DNA of 64,000 bases, from NCBI RefSeq assembly GCF_000220835.1, contig NZ_GL985606.1:324106-388105 (forward strand), read 5' to 3'. Positions within the stretch are counted from its first letter, which is position 1; every line of letters begins with the position of its first letter. The notes beneath the pieces were generated by a model. That model searched no databases and was not told the DNA's origin. It was given only the letters and a program-made list of their open reading frames with translations. A program made the translations under genes and the position numbers. Below, one piece after another: positions 1 to 7,741 of this stretch. Source of the DNA: Actinomyces sp. oral taxon 448 str. F0400. Lineage in GTDB: Bacteria; Actinomycetota; Actinomycetes; Actinomycetales; Actinomycetaceae.

Positions 1-191
1 AGCGCACCGCCCCCGCTTCCGCCGGGCCGTTCTCATCATGGTTCCGCCCGAATGCCACAACCGTGTTGGATTAACACTCCTCTAAATCAACATTCCGCAT
101 GGTTCCGGGCCACAGGTCGTGCACGACCGGGGCTGCGTCTGCGACCCGGCCACCCGGATGCACGATCCAGGCGGCGCGAGCCCCACATCCA

Positions 192-228
192 GTAGACAGA
201 TTATCTACTATCTAGGTAATCTACCTAC
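192..228 (+). promoter_or_regulatory. AT-rich operator/promoter of the padR operon
   Basis: A locally AT-rich stretch in GC-rich surroundings lies directly against the padR start. It contains overlapping inverted repeats: AGATTA at 198-203 with TAATCT at 217-222, and GTAGA at 192-196 with TCTAC at 204-208. TAGACA (193-198) and TAATCT (217-222) could be -35 and -10 hexamers 18 bp apart, which would start transcription at about the ATG at 229. There is no Shine-Dalgarno sequence, so a leaderless, autoregulated transcript is inferred. PadR proteins usually bind such dyads over their own promoter. Bases 1-191 hold no gene that I can see. Confidence 0.5.
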
Positions 229-609
229 ATGGACTCTTCGACTTCCCGCCTTCTGCGCGGCCTCCTCGAACCCTGCCTGCTCGCTCTCCTCGAAAACGGT
301 GCCGACTACGGTCTGTCTCTCACCCGTCGTCTGACCGACGCCGGCCTGGAGAAGGTTCCCGGCGGCAGCCTCTACCCGGCACTCACCCGCCTGGAACGCC
401 GTGGCCTGGTGGCCACCTCCACCCGCCCCTCCGTCTCCGGCCCGGCCCGCAAGTACTACGAGCTCACCGACGCCGGCCGCGCCGAGCTCGCGGCACGTCG
501 CGAGGAGTGGCGCGCCCTCCGCACCGCCTTCTCAGCCGTCCTCGAAGGCGCCCCGCCCCGAACGCACACCGGGGACCAGACCCGGGCGGCAGACGGGGCA
601 CACGCATGA
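229..609 (+). CDS. PadR family transcriptional regulator
   Basis: A 126-residue winged-helix regulator. The PadR core is clear at residues 5-90: a helical start, the stretch YGLSLTRRLTDAG, then GGSLYPALTRLERRGLV (recognition helix and wing entry) and YYELTDAGRAEL. PadR proteins are usually repressors that release DNA on ligand binding or envelope/drug stress. The stop codon overlaps the ATG of the following ABC ATPase (ATGA), and a permease follows in the same way, so this is a three-gene self-regulated transporter operon. The start at 229 is the only ATG that includes the full domain and has no ribosome binding site, suggesting leaderless translation. The C-terminal 25 residues are polar and probably disordered. 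Confidence 0.9.
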   Translation: MDSSTSRLLRGLLEPCLLALLENGADYGLSLTRRLTDAGLEKVPGGSLYPALTRLERRGLVATSTRPSVSGPARKYYELTDAGRAELAARREEWRALRTAFSAVLEGAPPRTHTGDQTRAADGAHA

Positions 610-1520
610 GCGCCGCCCTCAGGGGGCAGTCCCCGCGCCGCCCCGAAGCCGGCCTGACCGATGCCGCCTGGTACCGCAGCCTCACCTGCGAGCTGCGCGC
701 TCGCGGCCTGCATCCTCAGGAGGTCGAGCGCGCCGTCACCGACGCCCGCGCGGAGACGACCGCCGCCGGCACCACCCCAGCGGCCCTCCTCGGCCCCGCC
801 GTCCTGTACGCCCGCGAGCTCGCCTCCGCTCTGAAGGAGGACGGCGCCGATCCTCACCGACGGGCCCCGGAGCCGATGCTCGGCCCGGTTATCCTGCGGG
901 TGCGCGGCGTGACCGCCCGTCGCGGTCGCCGCACCGTCCTATCGGATCTCGACCTGACGGTCCGACGCGGTGAGGTCGTCGCCGTCGTCGGGGCCAACGG
1001 GGCGGGAAAGTCCACTCTCCTCCAGGTCTGCGCCGGACTGCTGCATGCGGCTTCCGGCAGCGTCGAGCGCACCGACCGATTCGGTTACGCACCCCAGCTC
1101 GACGCTCTGGCTCCGCTGCTCACCGTCGACGAACACCTGCGCCTGTTCGGGGCGGCCGACGGCGCGGGTCGGGCCCATTCGATCTCCACCGGCCACCGGA
1201 TCCTGCAGCGTCTGGGCTGGAGACCCGACGGCGGACAGGCCGTGGGCACCCTGTCGGGAGGAACTCAGCAGAAGCTCAACCTCGCCCTGGCCCAGCTCGC
1301 CTCCCCCGAACTGCTTCTCCTCGATGAGCCCTATCAGGGTTTGGACGCTCTTGCCTATGAGGATCTGTGGATGCTCATCGAGGCCTGGCGGAGCTCCGGG
1401 GCGGGAGTGCTCCTCGTCACTCACTTACTGCGGGACATCGACTTCGTCGACCGTGTTGTCGAACTGCCCGCCCCCGAGTCCTCGACCGAGGACCGCATCG
1501 CGACGGAGCATGCCGCATGA
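606..1520 (+). CDS. ABC transporter ATP-binding protein with N-terminal HAAS-like domain
   Basis: A 304-residue protein starting at the ATG that overlaps the padR stop; an upstream in-frame start at 507 would lie inside padR and is not favoured. Residues about 15-75 (WYRSLTCELRARGLHPQEVE through LLGPAVLYARELA) resemble the HAAS helical domain that usually occurs in PadR-linked membrane proteins. The rest is an ABC ATPase with Walker A GANGAGKST near residue 129, signature LSGGTQQK and Walker B LLLLDEP. The final lines (LLVTHLLRDIDF) contain the switch His. It probably pairs with the permease that overlaps its stop by ATGA. Substrate unknown; such sets often export drugs or peptides or adjust envelope stress. 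Confidence 0.88.
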   Translation: MSAALRGQSPRRPEAGLTDAAWYRSLTCELRARGLHPQEVERAVTDARAETTAAGTTPAALLGPAVLYARELASALKEDGADPHRRAPEPMLGPVILRVRGVTARRGRRTVLSDLDLTVRRGEVVAVVGANGAGKSTLLQVCAGLLHAASGSVERTDRFGYAPQLDALAPLLTVDEHLRLFGAADGAGRAHSISTGHRILQRLGWRPDGGQAVGTLSGGTQQKLNLALAQLASPELLLLDEPYQGLDALAYEDLWMLIEAWRSSGAGVLLVTHLLRDIDFVDRVVELPAPESSTEDRIATEHAA

Positions 1521-2278
1521 CCGCGACAACCATCGCACGCCCCACCGGTCCGACTCCGGGTGCCGAGCACCGCCCGCGTCTCGTGCGCACCGCGGGATTG
1601 GTCGCCCTCATCACCGCGCGAGAACTCTTCCGACGGCGCGGAGCGATCGCTCTCGCCCTCCTGCTGCCACTCACCTTCTACCTGGCACGGATCGATGCGC
1701 ACTGGACGGCACTGCGCCTGCTGTCGATCGGCCTGGGCTGGGCGGCCGCGACTCTCGCCCTGTTCACGACGGTCTCCTCGCGCTCGGTGGACCGGCGGCT
1801 CGCCGCGAGCGGAGCCAGTCCGACGGCACTGGTTCTGGGCAGGCACACCGCGGTCCTGGTTCTCGGCTGGACCATCAGCGCGCTCTACACCGTACTCGTC
1901 GAGCTCACGATCGGGGACGACCTGGCTCACCCGGGTGCCGTCCCGCTCATGCTGCTGCTGACTGTGACCGTGTCGGCGCCTTTCGGGTCGCTGGCCGCCG
2001 TCCTCGTCCCCAGGGATCTGGAAGGTGCGCTCCTACTCCTAGCGGCCATGGCCCTCCAGCTCCTCGTGGACCCGGCCGCCGGCTGGACGCGGGTGCTGCC
2101 GCTGTGGTCGACACGCGAGCTGTCCAGCTACGTCGTCGAGGAGCTGGGGACGCAAGCGGACGGCTACCTGTGGCGCGGGCTGGCTCACGGAGCCGGCTTC
2201 GCCGTCGGACTGACGGCGCTGACCTGGGTGCTGGGCGCTCGACGACTGCGGGTGATCCACCTGCCCGAACCGCGCTGA
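1517..2278 (+). CDS. ABC transporter permease (integral membrane)
   Basis: A 253-residue hydrophobic protein with about six membrane segments, for example around residues 37-56 (IALALLLPLTFYLA), 70-85, 108-128, 145-165, 168-185 and 225-245. The start at 1517 overlaps the stop of the ATPase gene (ATGA), so the two are translationally coupled and likely form one transporter. No strong match to a named permease family is visible. The PadR-HAAS-ATPase-permease order is typical of small regulated ABC-2 type exporters. Substrate not predictable from sequence. Confidence 0.75.
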   Translation: MTATTIARPTGPTPGAEHRPRLVRTAGLVALITARELFRRRGAIALALLLPLTFYLARIDAHWTALRLLSIGLGWAAATLALFTTVSSRSVDRRLAASGASPTALVLGRHTAVLVLGWTISALYTVLVELTIGDDLAHPGAVPLMLLLTVTVSAPFGSLAAVLVPRDLEGALLLLAAMALQLLVDPAAGWTRVLPLWSTRELSSYVVEELGTQADGYLWRGLAHGAGFAVGLTALTWVLGARRLRVIHLPEPR

Positions 2279-2282
2279 CCGG

Positions 2283-2318
2283 GGCCGTCGGGCCGACGAT
2301 GAGAACGGCCCGACGGCC
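2283..2318. terminator. Bidirectional terminator-like hairpin
   Basis: A perfect 12-bp inverted repeat (2283-2294 with 2307-2318, 12-nt loop) sits between the convergent permease and dnaB genes. It is very GC-rich with no U tract, as is common for actinobacterial terminators, and could serve both strands. Confidence 0.6.
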
Positions 2319-2334
2319 GCCCGGCGGCTTACCG

Positions 2335-3798
2335 TTACTCGTAGGCGGGATCACCGCTGACGTCGCGCGCCATATTGGCGAAGCGCGACAGGTGTCCCTG
2401 GAAAGCCACCGGGATGGTGCGGGTCTGCCCGTTGCGATGCTTGGCCACGATGATATCCGCCTCGCCCGCGCGCTCCTCCGGCTGGTAGTACTCGGGCCGG
2501 TGCAGCAGCATAATGATATCGGCGTCCTGTTCAAGGGATCCGGATTCGCGCAGGTCGGACATCTGCGGTCTGTTGCCGGTGCGCTGCTCGGGGCCGCGAT
2601 TGAGCTGGGCGACGGCGACCACCGGAACTTCGAGCTCCTTGGCCAGCAGCTTGAGTGAGCGGGAGAACTCGGATACCTCCTGCTGACGCGACTCGACCCG
2701 TCTGCCCGAGGTCATCAACTGCAGGTAATCGACGACCATGAGACCCAGATCGTTGTGCTGCCTGAGTCGCAGGGCCTTGGAACGGATTTCCGGCATGGTC
2801 AGGTTCGGGGAGTCGTCGATGAACAGCGGCGCCTCGCTGACGGGGTTGTAGGCGCGCGCCACGTTCTCCCAGTCGCGTTCGCTCATCTGCCGCCCGCCGC
2901 GCAGCTTGTTCATATCCACCCCGGACTCCGCGGCCAGAATGCGCATCATGAGCTCCATGCGCCCCATCTCCAAGGAGAAGTAGCAGCTGGGAATGAATCC
3001 GCCGTCCGCACGCCGGGAGTGCAGGGAGGCCGAGCGGCAGAAGTCGACGGCAAGAGTCGACTTGCCCATGGCGGGGCGGGCCGCGACGATGATCATCTGC
3101 CCGGGGTGCAGCCCGCCGGTCAATTCGTCGAGCTCGACGAAGCCCGTGGGCACGCCCGTCATCTGGCCGTTCTCCCGGGCCTGTCCGGCCTCGATCTCCA
3201 GATTCGCCTCGTTGAGCAGCTCACCGACCGGGGCGTAGTCCTCCTTCTCCCCCTCCGAGTGGACCACGGAGTAGACCTCGGCCTCAGCGAGCGTGACGAG
3301 CTCGGCGATGTCGCCGGCGTCCGCGGAGTAGCCGAGCTGGGTGATGCGCGTGCCCGCCTGGACGAGCCCGCGCATCAGGGCCTTCTCCCGCACGATGCGG
3401 GCGTAGTAGGCGGCGTTGGCGGCCGTCGGCACGGTGGCCATGAGCGAGGCGAGGTAGGGAGCGCCGCCCACGCGCTCGAGCTCGCCCCGCTTGGCCAGTT
3501 CGTCGGCGACAATGAGCGGGTCGGCCGGCTCGGAGCGGTTGTAGACCTCGACGAGGGCGTCGAAGATCGATTCGTGGGCCGGCTTGTAGAACTCGGATCC
3601 GCGCAGCACCTCGATGACGTCGGTGATCGCCTCCTTGCTCAGCAGCATGCCGCCGAGCGTGGCCATCTCAGCGTCGAGATCCTGGGGCGGGACGCGGTCG
3701 AAGGCGCCGTCGTAGCGCACCGGACCGGCGCTGACGGCGTCGTCGGAACGCTCGCTCCGCCCGGCCCCGAAGCCCGAACCGAGTTCGATATCCGTCAT
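2335..3798 (-). CDS. dnaB: Replicative DNA helicase DnaB
   Basis: A 487-residue hexameric 5'-3' helicase of the replisome. The N-terminal DnaB domain (about 35-140, PPQDLDAEMATLGGML onward) is followed by a RecA-like ATPase core with Walker A ARPAMGKST near residue 240, Walker B LMVVDYLQLM, and the arginine-finger region near the C-terminal end. Length matches intein-free DnaB; no intein or internal duplication is present. It lies downstream of rplI as in other actinobacteria (rpsF-ssb-rpsR-rplI-dnaB), though here a MATE gene on the opposite strand separates them. Its upstream region carries several DnaA-box-like sequences. Confidence 0.97.
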   Translation of the reverse strand: MTDIELGSGFGAGRSERSDDAVSAGPVRYDGAFDRVPPQDLDAEMATLGGMLLSKEAITDVIEVLRGSEFYKPAHESIFDALVEVYNRSEPADPLIVADELAKRGELERVGGAPYLASLMATVPTAANAAYYARIVREKALMRGLVQAGTRITQLGYSADAGDIAELVTLAEAEVYSVVHSEGEKEDYAPVGELLNEANLEIEAGQARENGQMTGVPTGFVELDELTGGLHPGQMIIVAARPAMGKSTLAVDFCRSASLHSRRADGGFIPSCYFSLEMGRMELMMRILAAESGVDMNKLRGGRQMSERDWENVARAYNPVSEAPLFIDDSPNLTMPEIRSKALRLRQHNDLGLMVVDYLQLMTSGRRVESRQQEVSEFSRSLKLLAKELEVPVVAVAQLNRGPEQRTGNRPQMSDLRESGSLEQDADIIMLLHRPEYYQPEERAGEADIIVAKHRNGQTRTIPVAFQGHLSRFANMARDVSGDPAYE

Positions 3799-3891
3799 GA
3801 GCGCCTCCCTAGCCGCGCACCCGCGGCCGGGTGCGCGCGTGACCCTAGCCGGGCCCGCGCCTCACCCGCAAACGGCTTTCCACTCGCATCA

Positions 3892-4110
3892 TGTGGACAA
3901 GTCGCGTGTCCTTGTGGAAAAAGGGGGCGTCCTTGTGGACGACGCGCCGCCGACCCTGTGGGCCTCCGGACCCGCCGTCAGGTGGATCAACATGAGCAGT
4001 GCGCATGAATCGTTGCAATAGCGGGGACCTTCATGCACGATCACGATTCACAGCACAAAGACTGGACGTCCCGGAAGAATCTGTGGACACGTGGGTAAAC
4101 CTGTGGAAGA
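3892..4110. promoter_or_regulatory. Cluster of DnaA-box-like sequences upstream of dnaB
   Basis: The 370-bp gap between divergent dnaB and the MATE gene holds five 9-mers of the type TGTGGAnnn, all in the same orientation: 3892-3900 (TGTGGACAA, the Streptomyces-type consensus), 3913-3921 (TGTGGAAAA), 3934-3942 (TGTGGACGA), 4082-4090 (TGTGGACAC) and 4102-4110 (TGTGGAAGA). This could regulate dnaB through DnaA or titrate DnaA. Binding is inferred only from the sequence. Confidence 0.5.
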
Positions 4111-4168
4111 ACCTCGACCTCACCCTGAGGTCGGGGGGTCGCGGGACCGCCCGCATGGGAGACTGCGC

Positions 4169-5671
4169 GTGCCGTCCACCTTCTCGACCCCCGGGCACCG
4201 CCCCGGATTCCAGGAAACCGTGTCCCACTCCGCCGCTTCACCCGCTTCGTCACATCGCCCCCCGTCCCCGCCCTCGGGCCTGGACCGCCGGATCCTGTCC
4301 CTGGCCGTACCCGCCCTCGGCGCCCTGGTCGCTGAACCGTTGTTCGTACTCATCGATTCGGCGATGGTGGGTCACCTGGGCGCCACGAGTCTGGCGGGCC
4401 TGTCCCTGGCCTCGTCAGTGCTGACCACCGTCGTGGGTCTGTTCGTTTTCTTGGCCTACGCCACAACGGCGACCACCGCTCGGCTCTTCGGCGCGGGCGA
4501 CCGGGCCGGGGGCCTGCGCGCCGGCGTCGACGGCGCCTGGCTGGCGGGGTTCCTCGGACTCGGGGCCGCGGTGGTGCTGGCGGCAACCGCGCCGCGAGTG
4601 GCCTCCGCGATGGGGGCGGAGGGTGACGTCGCCCGGGCCGCGACCGCCTACCTGCAGGCCTCAGCTCCTGGAATCCCCGGGATGCTCGTGGTCTATGCAG
4701 CCACGGGAACGCTGCGGGGACTGCTAGACACCCGGACTCCCTTCGTTGTCGCCACGAGCGGCGCCGTGCTCAACGCGGGCTTGAACGCAGTGCTTCTGTA
4801 CGGCGCGCGGATGGGAGTCGCCGGGTCGGGGCTCGGGACTGCGATCGCTCAGAGCATCATGGCCGCGACACTCATGATTCCGGTGATCCGGGCCGCCCGC
4901 GTCGCCGAGATCGGCCTGCTCCCCCGGCGGCGCGGGTTGCGAACATCCTTGGGTGCGGGGACTCCGCTGCTCGTGCGCACGCTGTCGCTGCGAATCGCGA
5001 TCCTGGCGACCGTGTGGTCGGCAACGGCGCTCGGCGACGTGCCCTTGGCCGCGCACCAGGTGGTGAACTCGGTGTGGAACTTCGCGTCTTTCGCGCTGGA
5101 CGCTCTGGCGATCGCCGCGCAGGCACTAGTCGGTAATGCGCTCGGCCGGGCGGACGCCGGACGCGAGGCGGGCGCGGAGGAGGCCACGAGAGACGCGGGG
5201 CCGCCGGGGGCCGCCGGGGGCGGCCCGGTTGCTGCCGAGGGTGATCCGCGGCGCGCCCTGGACGCGGTGCTGCGCCGGTGCCTGACATGGGGGGTGGCGG
5301 TCGGCGCGGTCATCGGCGTCGTTCTGGCGGCGGTGAGCCTGTGGCTGCCTCGTATCTTCAGCTCGGATGCGGCGGTGGTCTCCGCCGCGACACCGGCCCT
5401 GGTTGTGGCCGCATCGGCGATGCCGTTGGCCGGTGCCGTCTACCTGTTCGACGGCGTTCTCATGGGTGCGGGCGATGGCGGCTATCTGGCGCGCGCCGGG
5501 CTCCTCACTCTCGTGCCGTACCTGCCCCTGGTGGTGATCGTAGCCGAGGGGCGGCTCGCCGATGGTACGGCCGGGCTCGTGTGCCTGTGGGCCGCCTTCG
5601 CGTGGGTGTTCATGGGGGCACGGGCGCTGACGACCGGCCTGCGAACCCGCGGCGGGGCGTGGCGGAGCTGA
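4169..5671 (+). CDS. MATE family efflux transporter (DinF-like)
   Basis: About 500 residues with twelve predicted membrane helices in two bundles. The family pattern is visible in LSLAVPALGALVAEPLFVLI followed by DSAMVGHLG near the start, and in the central DVPLAAHQVVNSVWNF. DinF-branch MATE proteins export cationic drugs or metabolites using H+ or Na+. A Gly/Ala/Glu-rich cytoplasmic insert (EAGAEEATRD then a GAAGGG run) lies between the two halves and is longer than usual. The start is uncertain: GTG at 4169 follows GGGAGA at good spacing, whereas an ATG at 4091 would lie among DnaA-box-like repeats. It sits alone on the plus strand inside an otherwise minus-strand conserved block, so it is probably an insertion into the rplI-dnaB interval. 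Confidence 0.88.
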   Translation: MPSTFSTPGHRPGFQETVSHSAASPASSHRPPSPPSGLDRRILSLAVPALGALVAEPLFVLIDSAMVGHLGATSLAGLSLASSVLTTVVGLFVFLAYATTATTARLFGAGDRAGGLRAGVDGAWLAGFLGLGAAVVLAATAPRVASAMGAEGDVARAATAYLQASAPGIPGMLVVYAATGTLRGLLDTRTPFVVATSGAVLNAGLNAVLLYGARMGVAGSGLGTAIAQSIMAATLMIPVIRAARVAEIGLLPRRRGLRTSLGAGTPLLVRTLSLRIAILATVWSATALGDVPLAAHQVVNSVWNFASFALDALAIAAQALVGNALGRADAGREAGAEEATRDAGPPGAAGGGPVAAEGDPRRALDAVLRRCLTWGVAVGAVIGVVLAAVSLWLPRIFSSDAAVVSAATPALVVAASAMPLAGAVYLFDGVLMGAGDGGYLARAGLLTLVPYLPLVVIVAEGRLADGTAGLVCLWAAFAWVFMGARALTTGLRTRGGAWRS

Positions 5672-5749
5672 TGCGGCTGGTGCGCGGTGACGCACCGCCG
5701 CCCGCGCGGTCGAAGGATCGCCCCGACCACGCGGACCGAGAAGAAGGAC

Positions 5750-6208
5750 TCAGCGAGCGGCGGCGACGACGTCGACCTCAAGAGGGGCGACGACGTCGGG
5801 GTGAAGCCGAACTGAGGCGCTGTGACGGCCGGTCGACTTGATCGGGGGAACGACCTCGATCTTGCGGCGGTCCAGGGCGGGGCCGCCGGCTTCCTTGACG
5901 GCCGCAGCGAGATCGGCAGTGGTGACGCCGCCGAAGAGACGACCATTGGCGCCGGCCGAGGCGATGACCGTGACGACGTTCTCGTTCAGCCAGTCACGAG
6001 CCTCCTGGGCCTGCTCGAGAGAAACGATGGCGCGCCTGCGACGGGCCTCGGTCATCTGATCGATCTGACGCTGGGCGCCCTTCGTCCACGGGGTCGCGAG
6101 CCTGCGGGGGAGAAGGTAGTTGCGGGCGTAACCGTCCTTGACCGTGACGACCTCACCAGCGGTGCCGAGGTGCGTCACGTCGTGCGTGAGAATGAGCTTG
6201 GTGGTCAT
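5750..6208 (-). CDS. rplI: 50S ribosomal protein L9
   Basis: A 152-residue protein with the standard L9 architecture: N-terminal rRNA-binding domain (LILTHDVTHLGTAGEVVTV, then GYARNYLLPRRLA), long connecting helix (about 45-75) and C-terminal domain with GRLFGGVT. It binds 23S rRNA domain V and limits frameshifting. Last gene of the rpsF-ssb-rpsR-rplI operon, 17 bp after rpsR. Convergent with the MATE gene. Confidence 0.97.
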   Translation of the reverse strand: MTTKLILTHDVTHLGTAGEVVTVKDGYARNYLLPRRLATPWTKGAQRQIDQMTEARRRRAIVSLEQAQEARDWLNENVVTVIASAGANGRLFGGVTTADLAAAVKEAGGPALDRRKIEVVPPIKSTGRHSASVRLHPDVVAPLEVDVVAAAR

Positions 6209-6225
6209 GGCGTCCTCCTCCCCCG

Positions 6226-6462
6226 TCAGCGAGCGGAGCTCGAGTAGGGGAGCAGGGCCATCTCGCGCGCGTTCTTCACGGCCTTGGCGATCTTGCGCTG
6301 CTCCTGAACGGAAACGCCGGTGACGCGACGGGCACGGATCTTGCCGCGGTCCGAGATGAACTTCCGCAGCGTGGCCGTGTCCTTGTAGTCGATGACGCCG
6401 ACTTTGACGGTCTTGACCGGGCCGACCTTCTTCTTCGGCTTACGAAGCTGAGGCTTCGCCAT
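6226..6462 (-). CDS. rpsR: 30S ribosomal protein S18, cysteine-free (zinc-independent) form
   Basis: A 78-residue S18. The C-terminal two thirds ([18 protein letters not shown], then RARRVTG and [12 protein letters not shown]) are typical. The N-terminal segment that carries the Zn-ribbon cysteines in C+ S18 reads [19 protein letters not shown], and the usual NCVQ is VSVQ, so the protein has no cysteine. In several actinobacteria the cysteine-free paralogue is the Zur-controlled spare copy, while here it occupies the main operon between ssb and rplI. Whether a second rpsR exists elsewhere cannot be seen. Confidence 0.95.
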   Translation of the reverse strand: MAKPQLRKPKKKVGPVKTVKVGVIDYKDTATLRKFISDRGKIRARRVTGVSVQEQRKIAKAVKNAREMALLPYSSSAR

Positions 6463-6613
6463 AGTGGTACTCCTTGCTTCGAGCGCTCGTGGCGCTCATA
6501 CGAGATTGTTGGTGCGCGGCGCCGGGCACCGGCGCGCTGCGCGTGCGAGACACGGGAACAAGTCTCGTCGATTCCGGCCCCGGACCATCGACGGGAGCCG
6601 GGGGCTGGCGGCG

Positions 6614-7165
6614 TCAGAACGGGGGCTCGTCGCCGAAGCTGGTCGTCCCGCCGGTGGCCCACGGGTCGTCCGGGGCCCCACCGGCGGGGGCGTTGTAACT
6701 GGGCTGGTTGCCGCCGCCGGAGTAGCCGCCACCGCTCTGGTACCCGCCCTGCTGCTGGTTGCCGCCGCCAGAGTACCCCCCGGCGTAGCTCGAGCCGCCG
6801 CGCTCGTTACGCGTGACCTGAGCCCGGGCACGGAACAGGGAGGGGCCGACCTCGCAGTTCTTGAGCTCGAAGACGGTGCGCTGCTCGCCGGACTGCGTCT
6901 GGTACGAGCGCTGGTTCAAATTGCCCTGAACGATGACGCGCATGCCCTTCTTGAGGGACTCGCCCGCATTCTCAGCGGCCTCGCGCCACACCTCGCAACC
7001 CAGGAAGAGCGGGTTACCGTCCTCCCACTCGCCCGTCTGACGGTTGCGGATGCGCGGGGTCGAGGCCACCCTGAACGAGCAGACGGGAATGCCGCTGCTG
7101 GTGTACCGCAGCTCCGGGTCCGCAGTGAGATTTCCAATGACGGTGACGGTGGTCTCGCCAGCCAT
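6614..7165 (-). CDS. ssb: Single-stranded DNA-binding protein
   Basis: A 183-residue SSB. The OB fold is at residues 1-115 ([20 protein letters not shown], then VCSFRVAST and [17 protein letters not shown]). A Gly/Gln/Ser/Tyr-rich flexible linker follows (about 120-165), and the acidic tip ends in DEPPF, the docking site for partner proteins. It is placed 24 bp after rpsF and before rpsR, the usual bacterial order that co-regulates SSB with ribosomal proteins. Confidence 0.97.
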   Translation of the reverse strand: MAGETTVTVIGNLTADPELRYTSSGIPVCSFRVASTPRIRNRQTGEWEDGNPLFLGCEVWREAAENAGESLKKGMRVIVQGNLNQRSYQTQSGEQRTVFELKNCEVGPSLFRARAQVTRNERGGSSYAGGYSGGGNQQQGGYQSGGGYSGGGNQPSYNAPAGGAPDDPWATGGTTSFGDEPPF

Positions 7166-7189
7166 ACTTCCTCTCCGTTCCCGGCCTGA

Positions 7190-7477
7190 TCAGGCCTCGG
7201 GGCGCAGGAGCTTGGTGCGCAAGACCGACTCGTTGAGGCCGAGCTGGCGGTCGAGCTCCTGGGCGATCTCCGGCGTGGTGGTCATGTCGACGACGATGTA
7301 GAAGCCCTCGGACTTCTTCTTGATGTCGTACGCGAGACGGCGCTTGCCCCAGGTGTCGATCTTGTCGACCGTGCCTCCGCTGCTGGGGACGATCTGCAGC
7401 AGCTTCTCGAGCGTGGGAGCGATGGTGCGCTCGTCCGTCTCGGGGTTGAGAATGATCATGATCTCGTAGTGACGCAT
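7190..7477 (-). CDS. rpsF: 30S ribosomal protein S6
   Basis: A 95-residue S6 with the RRM-like fold: [16 protein letters not shown] at the start, [20 protein letters not shown] in the middle and LRTKLLRP at the end. It pairs with S18 in the 30S platform. First gene of the rpsF-ssb-rpsR-rplI operon. The 264-bp gap upstream (7478-7741) should contain the operon promoter; I see only a weak candidate -10 (TAGTGT on the minus strand) and no other feature there. Confidence 0.97.
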   Translation of the reverse strand: MRHYEIMIILNPETDERTIAPTLEKLLQIVPSSGGTVDKIDTWGKRRLAYDIKKKSEGFYIVVDMTTTPEIAQELDRQLGLNESVLRTKLLRPEA

Positions 7478-7741
7478 GCTTGGGTACCCACCTCCTCTGG
7501 TCTCAAGCGGTCACGGTCCGTCCGTGACAGGAGGGTGATGCGCGTCGAGCCGACGGGTTCGCGGCCCGGCGGCCGACTGACTAAGCACACTACCGTAGAC
7601 GCCGCTTCGCCCGGAAGCCGGACCCCTGACCGGGCGACGTGCGGTGCGCCACGTGCAGTGCCCGTGCACTGCTGTCCTGCACGCGCCCCCCGGCGTGGAG
7701 CACTGCGGAACGGAGTCGGCACTCCCCGGAGAATCGGAAAT

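Noticed and set aside
2335-3798. Intein in dnaB (also gyrA, gyrB, dnaN)
   Set aside because: All proteins have normal length and continuous motifs.
5679-5696. Terminator between the MATE gene and rplI
   Set aside because: Only a 6-bp stem, too weak to call.
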